A stretch of 64,000 bases of DNA from Saprospiraceae bacterium (GTDB lineage: Bacteria > Bacteroidota > Bacteroidia > Chitinophagales > Saprospiraceae), in assembly GCA_020628645.1 (NCBI GenBank), contig JAHDES010000034.1:1-64000 (forward strand), in the 5' to 3' direction. A program made the position numbers and the translations under genes. Below are positions 42,893 to 52,030 of this stretch, piece after piece. Position 1 is the stretch's first letter. The number at the start of each line of letters is the position of its first letter. Below the pieces are notes generated by a model. The model did no database searches and was not told the DNA's origin. It worked only from the letters and a program-made list of their open reading frames with translations.

Positions 42893-45520
42893 ATGATGTT
42901 CAAAGACAACAACAACGACGATTTTCAATTATGTAATTACAAAATTAAGGATATTAAGGTTTTTGGGTCAAAAGAAAACCTATATCATAATTTCAAGAAA
43001 TATCGTATGGTATACGACGAAACAGAATGTCGATATATCTATTGCGAACTTTCATTCTACAATAAATTATTTGATGCCCAAGATTGGGAATCTAAACTTA
43101 AATTTATTTGTACCAATACCAAAACGGGCAAACAAATTTGTGAGTTAGATAAAACTCTTACCATCAATAAAGAAAAAAATATCATTTACGTTCGTGAAGG
43201 TTGGGGCACTCCTGAACCAGGATGGTGGAAAAAAGGAGCTTATCGCTGGGATGTCTTTTTTGATGGTCATAATGTAGGCACAAGTAATTTCTACATTATA
43301 GATGGAGGGCCTGTTACTATAGAAAAGAACCCATATTTTACGACCAAGTCAATTCGTTTATTTGAGAGTGCAAGAGAAGGAATGCCTATTGATAAACGTA
43401 TCTATCTCAAAACTTTTTCTAGCGTTACCACTCGATATTTAAATGTTGAAATGGTGCTAGAAAACCATTTTCATATGTCCGATTATTTCCCGATGGAATT
43501 GCAATTCAATTTTTACAATGATGCAGGGCAACACAAAGCTTTTATGTCTTATTTCAAGGAAGTAAAAGATCATCGCGGAGAAATCATTCTAGATACAGGC
43601 TATGGTTCGGATAGTGGCGGCTATTGGTACAATGATAAATATACCTTGGAAATTGTATTCATGGATCAATTGATCGCTATTGTTCCATTTGAGGTAGCAG
43701 AAGAAGAGGAAATTCAAGAAGGACCACATTTGTATACCATCGCTAAAGGTGATATGCCACTCATTCAACCTGAGCCTAAAAAAATCACCTTCGATGAGGC
43801 TAAACAGCAAATGGATAAGTTGATTGGTCTTAAAACAGTAAAAACTCAAATCAGCGAATTATCTACCTACCTCCAATTTCTGAAAATACGCCAAGAACGT
43901 GGATTAGAACAAGATCAAGAATTGAATTTACATAGTGTTTTTACAGGTAATCCTGGTACGGGAAAAACTACCGTCGCAAAAATGCTTGGACAAATCTATC
44001 ATAGTCTTGGTTTATTAACCCATGGTAAAGTATTTGAAGTAGGACGAGCGGATTTAGTGGGTGAATTTATTGGACAAACCGCTCCAAAAGTTAAAAAAGC
44101 CATAGAAAAGGCAAGAGGTGGTATTTTGTTTATAGATGAAGCTTATTCCTTGACCAATCGAGGTGATGATGGAAAAGATTTTGGTAAGGAAGTAATTGAA
44201 GTATTGCTAAAAGAACTTTCGGATGGTGATGGAGATATAGCAATTATCTGTGCAGGTTATCCAAAAGAAATGCAAAATTTCATGGATTCAAATCCTGGAT
44301 TACATTCGCGTATTCGTAATATTATCAATTTTCCAGATTATACGCCTGATGAATTATTGGAGATCGCTAACTATACCGCAGACAAACGTGGTGTCGTTAT
44401 TAGCAAGGAGGCTGAACGTTTAATACGAAAAAAGTTAGTAGAAATCTATCGCAATAGAGATGAGCAATTTGGAAATGCTCGTTTTATCAATGGCGTTATC
44501 GAAGAAGCAAAACAAAACATGGCACTCCGTTTAATGAAGCGCGATGATGATGTAACTGTACTTGAAAAAGAAGAACTTTCTACGATTAATGATAAAGACC
44601 TAGAACGTGTCTTTAAATTAAATGGCGAAAAAGGAGTTGATCTTCCCATCGATGAAGAATTATTAACCTCTGCCTTGGTTCAATTAAATGAATTAGTAGG
44701 GCTGGATAATATCAAAAGTGAGGTCGATGAAATGGTTAAATTAGTCCGATATTATAAAGAAATTGGTAAAGATGTTCGTCGTTCTTTTTCACTACATACT
44801 GTGTTTAAGGGAAATCCTGGAACAGGAAAAACTACAGTTGCACGTCTTTTGGTACAAATTTATAAATCCTTAGGAATTCTAGAACGAGGACATTTAATTG
44901 AGTGTGATCGAAAATCTCTAGTAGCAGGTTATGTGGGACAAACAGCAATGAAGACAAGTGAAATGATTGAAAAAGCGATGGGAGGTGGACTTTTCATAGA
45001 TGAAGCATATTCTCTTACAAAAGGGGGAGAAAATGATTTTGGGCGAGAAGCCATTGAAACTCTTCTTAAACAAATGGAAGATAAGCGTGGCAAATTCATG
45101 GTCATTGTTGCAGGTTATCCAAAAGAAATGAAGAATTTTATCGAAGCCAATCCCGGTTTAATGTCGCGTTTTGATCGAAATTTTGATTTTAAAGATTATA
45201 CGGAAGATGAGTTGTTGCAAATCACCAAAATGATGTTTGATAAAGAAGAACTCAAAATGGACGAAGCTGCCGAAAAACACATTCAAGGTTATATCGAAAA
45301 ATTGGTCAATAACAAACATAAATACTTCGGTAATGCCCGTACTATTCGAAAAATTGTGAATGAAGCCATCAAACGACAAAACCTTCGTATGGCAGATGTT
45401 CCTAGTGATAAGCGTACATGGTTATTAATCCATACTATTTTACTAGAAGATGTATCTAATTTTAAATTAATTGAATCAGAAGTTGAAGAACCTCGCGGAA
45501 TTGGATTTAGAATGACTTAG
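42893..45520 (+). CDS. Tandem AAA+ ATPase of CbxX/CfqX type with duplicated N-terminal domain
   Basis: 875 aa. Two AAA+ modules of the SpoVK/CbxX family: Walker A FTGNPGTGKTT (about 350) with GGILFIDEAYSL, and FKGNPGTGKTT (about 640) with GGGLFIDEAYSL. Arg-finger/sensor blocks are seen in each (NPGLHSRI and NPGLMSRF; FGNARFIN and FGNARTIR). The first ~280 residues are beta-rich with two similar units: GWWKKGAYRWDVFFDG..GTSNFYI and GYWYNDKYTLEIVF..IVPFEV. CbxX-type ATPases remodel protein complexes such as Rubisco or ESX substrates; the target here is unknown. The gene is intact and carries both ATP sites. It is followed by a conserved hypothetical protein on the same strand. Confidence 0.88.
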   Translation: MMFKDNNNDDFQLCNYKIKDIKVFGSKENLYHNFKKYRMVYDETECRYIYCELSFYNKLFDAQDWESKLKFICTNTKTGKQICELDKTLTINKEKNIIYVREGWGTPEPGWWKKGAYRWDVFFDGHNVGTSNFYIIDGGPVTIEKNPYFTTKSIRLFESAREGMPIDKRIYLKTFSSVTTRYLNVEMVLENHFHMSDYFPMELQFNFYNDAGQHKAFMSYFKEVKDHRGEIILDTGYGSDSGGYWYNDKYTLEIVFMDQLIAIVPFEVAEEEEIQEGPHLYTIAKGDMPLIQPEPKKITFDEAKQQMDKLIGLKTVKTQISELSTYLQFLKIRQERGLEQDQELNLHSVFTGNPGTGKTTVAKMLGQIYHSLGLLTHGKVFEVGRADLVGEFIGQTAPKVKKAIEKARGGILFIDEAYSLTNRGDDGKDFGKEVIEVLLKELSDGDGDIAIICAGYPKEMQNFMDSNPGLHSRIRNIINFPDYTPDELLEIANYTADKRGVVISKEAERLIRKKLVEIYRNRDEQFGNARFINGVIEEAKQNMALRLMKRDDDVTVLEKEELSTINDKDLERVFKLNGEKGVDLPIDEELLTSALVQLNELVGLDNIKSEVDEMVKLVRYYKEIGKDVRRSFSLHTVFKGNPGTGKTTVARLLVQIYKSLGILERGHLIECDRKSLVAGYVGQTAMKTSEMIEKAMGGGLFIDEAYSLTKGGENDFGREAIETLLKQMEDKRGKFMVIVAGYPKEMKNFIEANPGLMSRFDRNFDFKDYTEDELLQITKMMFDKEELKMDEAAEKHIQGYIEKLVNNKHKYFGNARTIRKIVNEAIKRQNLRMADVPSDKRTWLLIHTILLEDVSNFKLIESEVEEPRGIGFRMT

Positions 45521-45758
45521 GATTCCAAAAAATATAACCAGATTCTCCTTTGAGAGTTGCCAAAGATTTAGTTGTCTTTGCACCACGGTCGGTTTTCTTA
45601 ATTAAGAGCTGACCGTTTTTCATTGAATACATACTGACCGTTTTATCTTAAAGGATTGAAATTGATATGTAACAAATCATTCCTTTCAAGCGTAAATTTT
45701 ACTATAACGTTTCCTAATCCTACTACAAATTTTCATCAATTTTAAAATTAGAACACAA

Positions 45759-46301
45759 ATGACAGATACAACAACACAAGTATTGGGTGTAGGTTCGCGC
45801 GTCAGTCATCCTGCTTATGGCGATGGCGTCGTGATTCGCGTAAATGTAGCCGCCTACGAGGTATGTTTTATGACCTATGGAATTAAATTAGTAGGAAAAG
45901 AATACGATAAATGGTCAGTAATTGAAGCAATTCCAGCCGTAACAAGCGTTTCTTTTACAGATGCCGAAAAATCATTAATGAAGATATTACGTGCTTGGTC
46001 AGATGTAAGTGAAGTGATTGATTTAGGTGATCGTTGGGAAGGCGGAAAAATGGTTCTCAAACCAGCAGATGATAAATATGTTTCTAAGGAAATTCCTATT
46101 GAAACCTTCTTCCATAAAATCGTAATGGTAAGAGACCGCCTACGAGTTATGGAACAACGCATCAATGCCAGTAAAAAAATGACAGATGAAGACAAAGTAA
46201 ACTTACAACAATACATTACCCGTATTTATGGAAGTTTGACCACTTTTAATGTTCTTTTTAAGTACAAAGAAGATCATTTTAAAGGAGAGAAATCGAGATA
46301 A
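45759..46301 (+). CDS. Conserved hypothetical protein with N-terminal small beta-barrel motif
   Basis: 180 aa. The first 50 residues read like a small beta barrel: VGSRVSHPAYGDGVVIRVN, a pattern seen in CarD/UvrD-type tail domains that bind nucleic acid or protein, followed by YEVCFMTYGIKLV. After a central helical segment, the C-terminal half is amphipathic helix (HKIVMVRDRLRVMEQRINAS ... LQQYITRIYGSLTTFNVLF) that could form a coiled coil. I know similar Bacteroidota proteins but no function. No signal peptide. It is 240 bp downstream of the AAA+ gene, perhaps on its own promoter. Confidence 0.65.
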   Translation: MTDTTTQVLGVGSRVSHPAYGDGVVIRVNVAAYEVCFMTYGIKLVGKEYDKWSVIEAIPAVTSVSFTDAEKSLMKILRAWSDVSEVIDLGDRWEGGKMVLKPADDKYVSKEIPIETFFHKIVMVRDRLRVMEQRINASKKMTDEDKVNLQQYITRIYGSLTTFNVLFKYKEDHFKGEKSR

Positions 46302-46365
46302 TACCGTGTTAATAAAATCCTTTCGTATATAGAATATGATTTTTTCAACTCGGCATTTTCCTGAA

Positions 46366-46387
46366 TCCCGTACCTGCAAGGTCGGGA
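46366..46387. repeat. Small hairpin between the hypothetical gene and the tRNA
   Basis: TCCCG pairs with CGGGA and inner ACCT with AGGT around GCA, with one bulged T. It could terminate the gene ending at 46301; a T run follows 5 nt later. Confidence 0.45.
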
Positions 46388-46462
46388 ATACGTTTTTGGT
46401 GTGATTTACGAAATCACTTATTCAATTTCGTATAAGTACAAGAAAATATTATGATGAATCCA

Positions 46463-46495
46463 TCAAAAAAGGACTAATAGTAATCTATTAGTCCT
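46463..46495 (-). terminator. Rho-independent terminator of tRNA-His
   Basis: On the minus strand AGGACTAATAG (46495-46485) pairs with CTATTAGTCCT (46480-46470) around a 4-nt loop, then a T run. It lies directly downstream of the tRNA. Confidence 0.85.
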
Positions 46496-46502
46496 AATTT
46501 TT

Positions 46503-46578
46503 GGGTGGAAGACCGGTCTCGAACCGGCGACCTCTGGAACCACAATCCAGCGCTCTAACCAACTGAGCTACAACCACC
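46503..46578 (-). tRNA. tRNA-His (anticodon GTG)
   Basis: Cloverleaf on the minus strand: D arm GCTCAGTTGGTTAGAGC, anticodon arm GCTGGATTGTGGTTCCAG with anticodon GTG, T arm GCCGG-TTCGAGA-CCGGT. The extra 5' G at 46578 fits the tRNA-His G-1, pairing with C73. CCA is not encoded. As read, the acceptor stem GTGGTTG/CTTCCAC has two adjacent U-U mismatches (positions 5-68 and 6-67), while all other arms pair. Confidence 0.93.
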
Positions 46579-46663
46579 AGTTGAATGCTTTTATATAAAG
46601 CGTCGCAAATATAAAATAAGTTCCCTAAAGAGTAAAGAAAATATCTTTTTTTTTGGCTAAAGG

Positions 46664-46981
46664 TTAACCTTTTACCTTAATCCGCCTTTTTTTACGCATG
46701 TAATTAATCACCCGTCTAGGGCCATCTTTTGCATTTTTCAGTAGAGTCGACATAGCTTCCCATTGTAGGATCGTAATTAAACTTTCGTCTACCATAAAAT
46801 CCAATTCTTTTTTTATAGCATCTCTCGAAAATTCAATTAACCCCTTTTTTACTAAAAAAGCCATGGCTTGATCGCCTTCTCCTTCCATTGCATCTAATAC
46901 AAGGTGTTTGTGCCCATTCACATCTTTCACCTCCACTTGCTGCAATAGTTCAATAATAGTGTCTCGTTTAACGCTCAACAT
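46664..46981 (-). CDS. Small hypothetical protein
   Basis: 105 aa, helical and charged, ending in a strongly basic tail (MRKKRRIKVKG). Pattern: an N-terminal helix (KRDTIIELLQQVEV), a short strand pair (NGHKHLVLDAMEG), then helices with LVKKGLIEFSRDAIKKEL and LITILQWEAMSTLLKNA. No motif or family recognised and no signal peptide. The basic tail would suit nucleic-acid binding, but that is only a suggestion. It is transcribed towards the tRNA-His gene on the same strand. Confidence 0.55.
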   Translation of the reverse strand: MLSVKRDTIIELLQQVEVKDVNGHKHLVLDAMEGEGDQAMAFLVKKGLIEFSRDAIKKELDFMVDESLITILQWEAMSTLLKNAKDGPRRVINYMRKKRRIKVKG

Positions 46982-47415
46982 CCTTACTTACTTAATTAAA
47001 TATTTAAACTTGTAGAAAACAGGAAAGCATCTTCAAGTATACTATGTGCATATCAAATAATATATTTATACTAAAGCCATGCGCAAAGTTGTACCAAGAG
47101 CTCTGCCTTAAAGTAGGAAAAGTGTTTACTTAGAAATGTAGATTGTTTAGTAATTGGGGATTTTTGTACTGATGGGTGTCTGAGCGCAATTAAAGACAAT
47201 TATTTCATAAATCAAAATTATTTTTGTCTGAATTTCGTCTATTACTTTCCTAATGATGTGTTAATTGTTGAAATTAAAATTGCGATTTTCAAAGACTATT
47301 TATATCTTGAAAAAATTAATTTATTACTTTTGCTATTCATATTTATATTTTTTATACTAAGGCTTATCTTTTAGAGGTTTTATAGAAGTACTATTACAGG
47401 ATTAAATCGATTTTT
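46982..47415. other. Divergent promoter region before htrA
   Basis: No ORF of note. It carries a candidate promoter for the HtrA gene at 47307-47332, and AT-rich sequence otherwise. Confidence 0.5.
47307..47332 (+). promoter_or_regulatory. Candidate htrA promoter
   Basis: TTG at 47307-47309 and TACTTTTG at 47325-47332, matching TAnnTTTG. The spacer of 15 nt is shorter than typical. The ATG is 83 nt further on. Confidence 0.4.
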
Positions 47416-48876
47416 ATGAAAAATATTGGTCTTATTTTCGGGGTATCGTTATTAAGTGCATTTATTTCCATTAGTTTGTATAAGTATTTTGAAACACCTC
47501 AAGAAGTCATCATACGTGAGACAAGTCCTGTGGTATATACAAATTATTCAGATGAAGAGCGACGAGAAAAAAATGTTTTACCAAAAGAAAATTCCAAAAA
47601 ACCCTCTAAAAAAACAATCGTTCATACTTCTTTAGATTTCACTGATGCAGCTGAACAAGTCACTCCTGCTGTAGTTAATATCAAAGCCGTAGAATCAAAA
47701 CGTACTAGCTTTTGGGGTGGTGGTGCATTTAGTAGCTCCTCTGGTTCTGGTGTTATTATTTCTCCTGATGGCTTTATAGTAACCAATAATCATGTAATAG
47801 AAGATGGCGACGAATACGAAATCACCCTCAATGACAAACGAGAATTTCGTGCAGAAATGATTGGCTTTGACCCTTCTACAGATTTGGCTTTATTAAAAGT
47901 AGAAGCAGAGAATTTGCCTTATGTCGCCTTTGGAAACTCTGATAAAATACGTGTTGGCGAATGGGTGCTTGCCGTAGGTAATCCTTTTAATTTAGAATCT
48001 ACCGTAACTGCTGGTATCGTTAGTGCAAAAGGGCGAAGTATTAATATTTTAGATGACCAATATAGTATTGAATCATTTATCCAAACTGATGCTGCTGTTA
48101 ATCCAGGTAATAGCGGTGGTGCTCTAGTAAGTACTGAAGGAAAACTCGTTGGTATTAATACAGCCATTATTACACAATCGGGGCGTTATGAAGGCTATTC
48201 TTTTGCTGTTCCTTCTAATTTAGTACAAAAAGTAATTCGGGATCTTAAAGATTTTGGTGTGGTACAACGTGGAATGTTGGGTGTGGGCATCGATCAAGTA
48301 GATGATGAATTAGCCAAAGAATTAGGTTTGGATGCCGTAGAAGGCGTCTACCTTAAAAATGTTCAAATGGGTGGCGGTGCTTATGATGCTGGTTTAGAAA
48401 AGGGAGATGTTATTATCAGTATCAATGATGTTCCTACTCGTACTATGCCTGAATTACAAGAACAAGTGGCTCGTTATCGCCCTGGTAATACTGTAATTTT
48501 AGAATATATCCGCGATGGAAAAATTTCTCGTGCAGATGTCATTCTCAAAAACAAAAGCAATTCTACTTCTCTGGTGTCTATGCAAGGTAATGATTTCGAA
48601 ATGCTAAAGGATTTAGGTTTTGAATTAAGAGAACTTACAGCTGACGAACAACGCCGCTTACGCGTAAATGGTATCATGGTAAAAAGTGTCTATCGAGGAA
48701 GTAAAATCGAACGAACCAATATGGATCCTGGCTTTATCATCACCAAAATCAATGAAGTGGAAATCAATGATATCGAAAGCTTTATGGCTGAACTCAAAAA
48801 TGCACAAGATAAAGTCATGCTCGAAGGTATCTATGAGAACTATCGTGGTGAATATTACTATGCTTTTGCCATTTAA
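47416..48876 (+). CDS. degP: Do-family serine endopeptidase (HtrA/DegP)
   Basis: 486 aa. A single N-terminal hydrophobic helix (5-25) acts as signal peptide or anchor. The trypsin-like domain has H126 (VTNNHVIED), D156 (PSTDLALLK) and S233 (NPGNSGGAL). Two PDZ domains follow, near 285-375 (GMLGVGIDQVDDELAKELG) and 390-486 (RVNGIMVKSVYRGSKIE). This is the periplasmic quality-control protease that degrades or refolds damaged envelope proteins. A candidate promoter is present. The next gene, a split membrane-protein gene, begins 22 nt after the stop and may be cotranscribed. Confidence 0.95.
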   Translation: MKNIGLIFGVSLLSAFISISLYKYFETPQEVIIRETSPVVYTNYSDEERREKNVLPKENSKKPSKKTIVHTSLDFTDAAEQVTPAVVNIKAVESKRTSFWGGGAFSSSSGSGVIISPDGFIVTNNHVIEDGDEYEITLNDKREFRAEMIGFDPSTDLALLKVEAENLPYVAFGNSDKIRVGEWVLAVGNPFNLESTVTAGIVSAKGRSINILDDQYSIESFIQTDAAVNPGNSGGALVSTEGKLVGINTAIITQSGRYEGYSFAVPSNLVQKVIRDLKDFGVVQRGMLGVGIDQVDDELAKELGLDAVEGVYLKNVQMGGGAYDAGLEKGDVIISINDVPTRTMPELQEQVARYRPGNTVILEYIRDGKISRADVILKNKSNSTSLVSMQGNDFEMLKDLGFELRELTADEQRRLRVNGIMVKSVYRGSKIERTNMDPGFIITKINEVEINDIESFMAELKNAQDKVMLEGIYENYRGEYYYAFAI

Positions 48877-48898
48877 TCTTAAAATCTTATTTATTTAA

Positions 48899-49482
48899 AT
48901 GCAATTGTTGGATGATCCATTAGATAAGGATATACCTCAATTAACGAACCAACAATTAATCTGGCTCTTTCATCAAAGAAATCGTTTTACCAAATCCATC
49001 TGCTCCACTATTGAAAGTGAGTTTAACCGAAGGAATATTTTACTTGTACAAAAGTATTCCCATAGTTATTCTTTTACTCCTTCCAAAACACCTTTTCGTT
49101 TCTCCACCAATTCAAGATTATCCACTTTTCTCTTTATTTTGATTTGCTTGCTTGGTTTTAAGGCACGCGGAGAAAATAAATTTACTTTCCTTGAAATAGC
49201 GAAAATTACCCGCCTGTCATGGCGGACAGGTAAGTCATTGAAAATGCCTGTCCACCTCTGGTGGGAAGTTAATTGAGCTAATTCGAGGAATCAAGAATGT
49301 AAATTTATTCGTGCCCTACTACTAAGGTAGCTCCACTTGTTATTTTCGTCATTTCTATGATTGGAATTTATCTTCGATTTTCTAAAGGAGAAATCATGCA
49401 CAAAGCTTTTTGGACTAATATAAATTGGATAGTGCTTGGAGTAAATCTTATCGGGTGGTTGATTTTATTTTTAATTGTTTAA
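48899..49482 (+). pseudogene. Membrane-protein gene split by a palindromic element
   Basis: The frame from 48899 reads 87 plausible codons up to LICLLGF, then runs into repeat sequence and stops at 49276. In another frame, 49324-49482 encodes K-VAPLVIFVISMIGIYL ... VNLIGWLILFLIV and a stop. Removing 164 bp (49159-49322, one TAAGG copy plus the element) joins them in frame into a 139-aa protein. That product has a cytoplasmic N-terminus (LTNQQLIWLFHQRNRFTKS) and three hydrophobic helices. Function unknown. As it stands the product would lose its last two helices, so I call it disrupted. Confidence 0.8.
49164..49322. mobile_element. 159-bp palindromic (MITE/REP-like) insertion with TAAGG direct repeats
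   Basis: Inverted ends: GGCACG at 49162-49167 faces CGTGCC at 49310-49315; AATAAATTTAC faces GTAAATTTATT. TAAGG flanks it directly at 49159-49163 and 49323-49327, consistent with a 5-bp target duplication. The core has GC-rich hairpins (CCTGTC ... GACAGG at 49213-49230; CCACC TCT GGTGG). It encodes nothing, so it would need a transposase in trans. The exact ends are inferred from the direct repeats and the restored frame. Confidence 0.75.
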
Positions 49483-49578
49483 ATCCCATTCTGCTCATTT
49501 CATAAACAGATTTTTTTGTACCTTTTAAACTAGATCGAAATTTAATGGTCTAAACTACTTTAGCATCTTACTCCTATT

Positions 49579-51945
49579 ATGTCAAAACAACGAAAAAATC
49601 ATCCTTTTACCATCCTTTTAATTAGTATTCTTTTACCCTTTTCTATTCTCGCACAACAACCAGAACCTTGTAACATTGAGGAAGCAGATATGACTCCCAC
49701 TTGTATTGAAGCCTGTGTTATCTGTAATATAGATGGTTTTACCGGTCGTCATGAAAGTAATGTTCAAGGTATACTTCCTGATGATTTTTGTACATTCATT
49801 GTCCACAATGCTCAATGGATCGCCTTTCAAGCTGGGTCTACCAATCTTGAAATCCGTATTACAGTTGCAAATTGTGAGCTGGGTACAGGATTGGAAATAA
49901 CCCTTTATAAAAGCCTAGATTGTGAAAATTTTGAAATGATAGCAAACTGTGAGGGTGGTACCACAATGTCTGTTTCTCCTAATTCGCCTAGAATAATTGA
50001 AACCAATGAACCTTTAGAAATAGGACAATACTACTATATCGCTATGGATGGTACTTTTGGAGATAATTGTGATTGGACATTTGAAGTGATTGAAGGCTCT
50101 ACAGAAATAGCTCCCCTCAGTGTTACAGCTCCAATAGAAGGAATTACTCGATTTTGCCCCAATGTAATGGAGACCTTTAGTACATTACCAGAAACCGGTG
50201 CTGTTATTTTTGATTGGATCTTAAATGGACAAGCAATCGGAAATAATACCAGTCCATCTTTAGATTTGGAATTGGATCAAGCAGGTATTTATGAATTATG
50301 CGTTACCGCAAAAAATACCTGTGATGAAGCAACGCCCACTTGTAAATTCATAGAAATATATGAAATACCAAACACAATCATTCAAGATGAATTCTGTGAA
50401 AACGATTGCTACGAAATAGATGGCAATACCTATTGCGAAACTGGGATATATGAATACACCTTCACTCTAGAAAATGGCTGTGATAGTACCATCGTTCTTG
50501 ATTTGACAGAATTGGTTCAACCTATTAATGATATTGCACTTAATATTTGTGATGGAGATACCATCTTTGTGGGGGAAACTCCTTTTTTTACAACTGGACT
50601 GCATACAGAAAGCGTATTAAATGAATTTCAATGTGATAGCATTGTCAATTTAGATTTAAATGTCATCATCTGTAATATCCAATCTAACTATACCACCACA
50701 TCCACTATTTGTAATGGAGATGCCAAGGGTTCTGCCACCTTTTTCGTAGAAAATGGTACGCCTCCTTTTACGTATTCATGGCAACACTTACAAAATGATG
50801 CTGAAGGAAATGGAAATATTTCCACCTTAAATGAGCAAATTTCAATAAACAACTTGCCAGCAGGACTTATCGCGGTGCAAATTGATGATACTTTTGGAAA
50901 TTCAGATGTTCTATTAATTGAAATCGTAGAACCACCCACTATACTTGTAGAAGCGAATTTAGTAGATTACAATGGTTTTAATGTTTCTTGTAATGGTTTT
51001 AATGATGGAAATATTCAATTGTCTTCTTCAGGAGGTCAAATGCCCTACGCCTACTCGTGGTCAAATGGAGGTAATACTAATAATATCAATTTATTAAGTG
51101 CTGGAAATTATACCTTTACCTTGACCGACAATTTAGGTTGTGAATATGTAGAAGAACTAACTCTAACAGAACCCTCCCCTATTAGCTCAACTATAACTTT
51201 TAGTAATCCTACTTGTGAAGGTTTGTCTACAGGTATTATTCAATTTAATGCAACAAATGGTGGTGTAGGAGATTATCAATATAGTGTGGATGGTATTAAT
51301 TTTTCAGAAGACGTCTCTTTTGATCAACTTTTTCCAGATGAATATAGCGTACAAGTTGTAGATGGAAATAATTGTAATTATGAAGAATCTATTGTTTTAG
51401 TTGCTCCTCAAATCCCAGTTCTTTCTGGAGCTACGAATTATACCACACAATTGGGCTGTGAACTAAATTTAGGCATTGCCCTTAATGATATTGATATTCA
51501 ACAAATTGAATGGATGGATAGCAGTTATCTGGATTGTTCTAATTGTATTTCGCCTAATGCCATCCCCAACAAGTCAGGAGAAAATAGGATTATGGTTACT
51601 TCTATAGATGGTTGTGTAGATAGTTTATCTATTTTTATTGAGGTGGAAAAATTACGGGAATACTATGCTCCTAATATTTTTAGTCCAAATGATGATGGTA
51701 TCAATGATGTATTTTCCATTTCAGGAAGTAAAGAAGTAGCTTCCATTGATCTACAAATTTTTGATCGCTGGGGAAATCTCCTTTTTGAACAGACCAATAT
51801 GAATCCAATAAATGCTGCCAATGCTTGGAATGGTCGTTATAAAGGTCGTGAAGTAGATACAGGTATTTACATCTGGATAGCCAACATCAATTTCATTGAT
51901 GGAGAAAGCGATTTTTTTAGTGGTGATGTAATGTTGGTACGTTAA
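49579..51945 (+). CDS. Secreted multi-domain protein with T9SS type B sorting domain
   Basis: 788 aa. Signal peptide 1-26 (ends SILAQ). Residues about 27-185 form a Cys-rich beta domain (WIAFQAGSTNLEIRI; GQYYYIAMDGTFGDNC) shared with the truncated protein at 31-1170. A PKD-like domain (FDWILNGQAIG) follows, then two Cys-rich segments and SprB-type repeats (NPTCEGLSTGIIQFNAT; SCNGFNDGNIQLSSSGG; PYAYSWSNGG). The end (YYAPNIFSPNDDGINDVF ... DVMLVR, about 697-788) is the gliding-motility-associated type B sorting domain. It should be exported through the T9SS and displayed on or released from the cell surface. The ligand is unknown. Confidence 0.87.
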   Translation: MSKQRKNHPFTILLISILLPFSILAQQPEPCNIEEADMTPTCIEACVICNIDGFTGRHESNVQGILPDDFCTFIVHNAQWIAFQAGSTNLEIRITVANCELGTGLEITLYKSLDCENFEMIANCEGGTTMSVSPNSPRIIETNEPLEIGQYYYIAMDGTFGDNCDWTFEVIEGSTEIAPLSVTAPIEGITRFCPNVMETFSTLPETGAVIFDWILNGQAIGNNTSPSLDLELDQAGIYELCVTAKNTCDEATPTCKFIEIYEIPNTIIQDEFCENDCYEIDGNTYCETGIYEYTFTLENGCDSTIVLDLTELVQPINDIALNICDGDTIFVGETPFFTTGLHTESVLNEFQCDSIVNLDLNVIICNIQSNYTTTSTICNGDAKGSATFFVENGTPPFTYSWQHLQNDAEGNGNISTLNEQISINNLPAGLIAVQIDDTFGNSDVLLIEIVEPPTILVEANLVDYNGFNVSCNGFNDGNIQLSSSGGQMPYAYSWSNGGNTNNINLLSAGNYTFTLTDNLGCEYVEELTLTEPSPISSTITFSNPTCEGLSTGIIQFNATNGGVGDYQYSVDGINFSEDVSFDQLFPDEYSVQVVDGNNCNYEESIVLVAPQIPVLSGATNYTTQLGCELNLGIALNDIDIQQIEWMDSSYLDCSNCISPNAIPNKSGENRIMVTSIDGCVDSLSIFIEVEKLREYYAPNIFSPNDDGINDVFSISGSKEVASIDLQIFDRWGNLLFEQTNMNPINAANAWNGRYKGREVDTGIYIWIANINFIDGESDFFSGDVMLVR

Positions 51946-52030
51946 ATTTACACAAAAAAATAGATTGTAACCTTATTAAAAATCAGTGCATCTGTATTGA
52001 TACATAAAACCCACATAATTTATGTATTAT

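Noticed and set aside
45570-45660. Repeated CTGACCGTTTT words as a riboswitch or terminator
   Set aside because: Pairing is weak (5-bp ends with large internal loops) and no known motif is matched.
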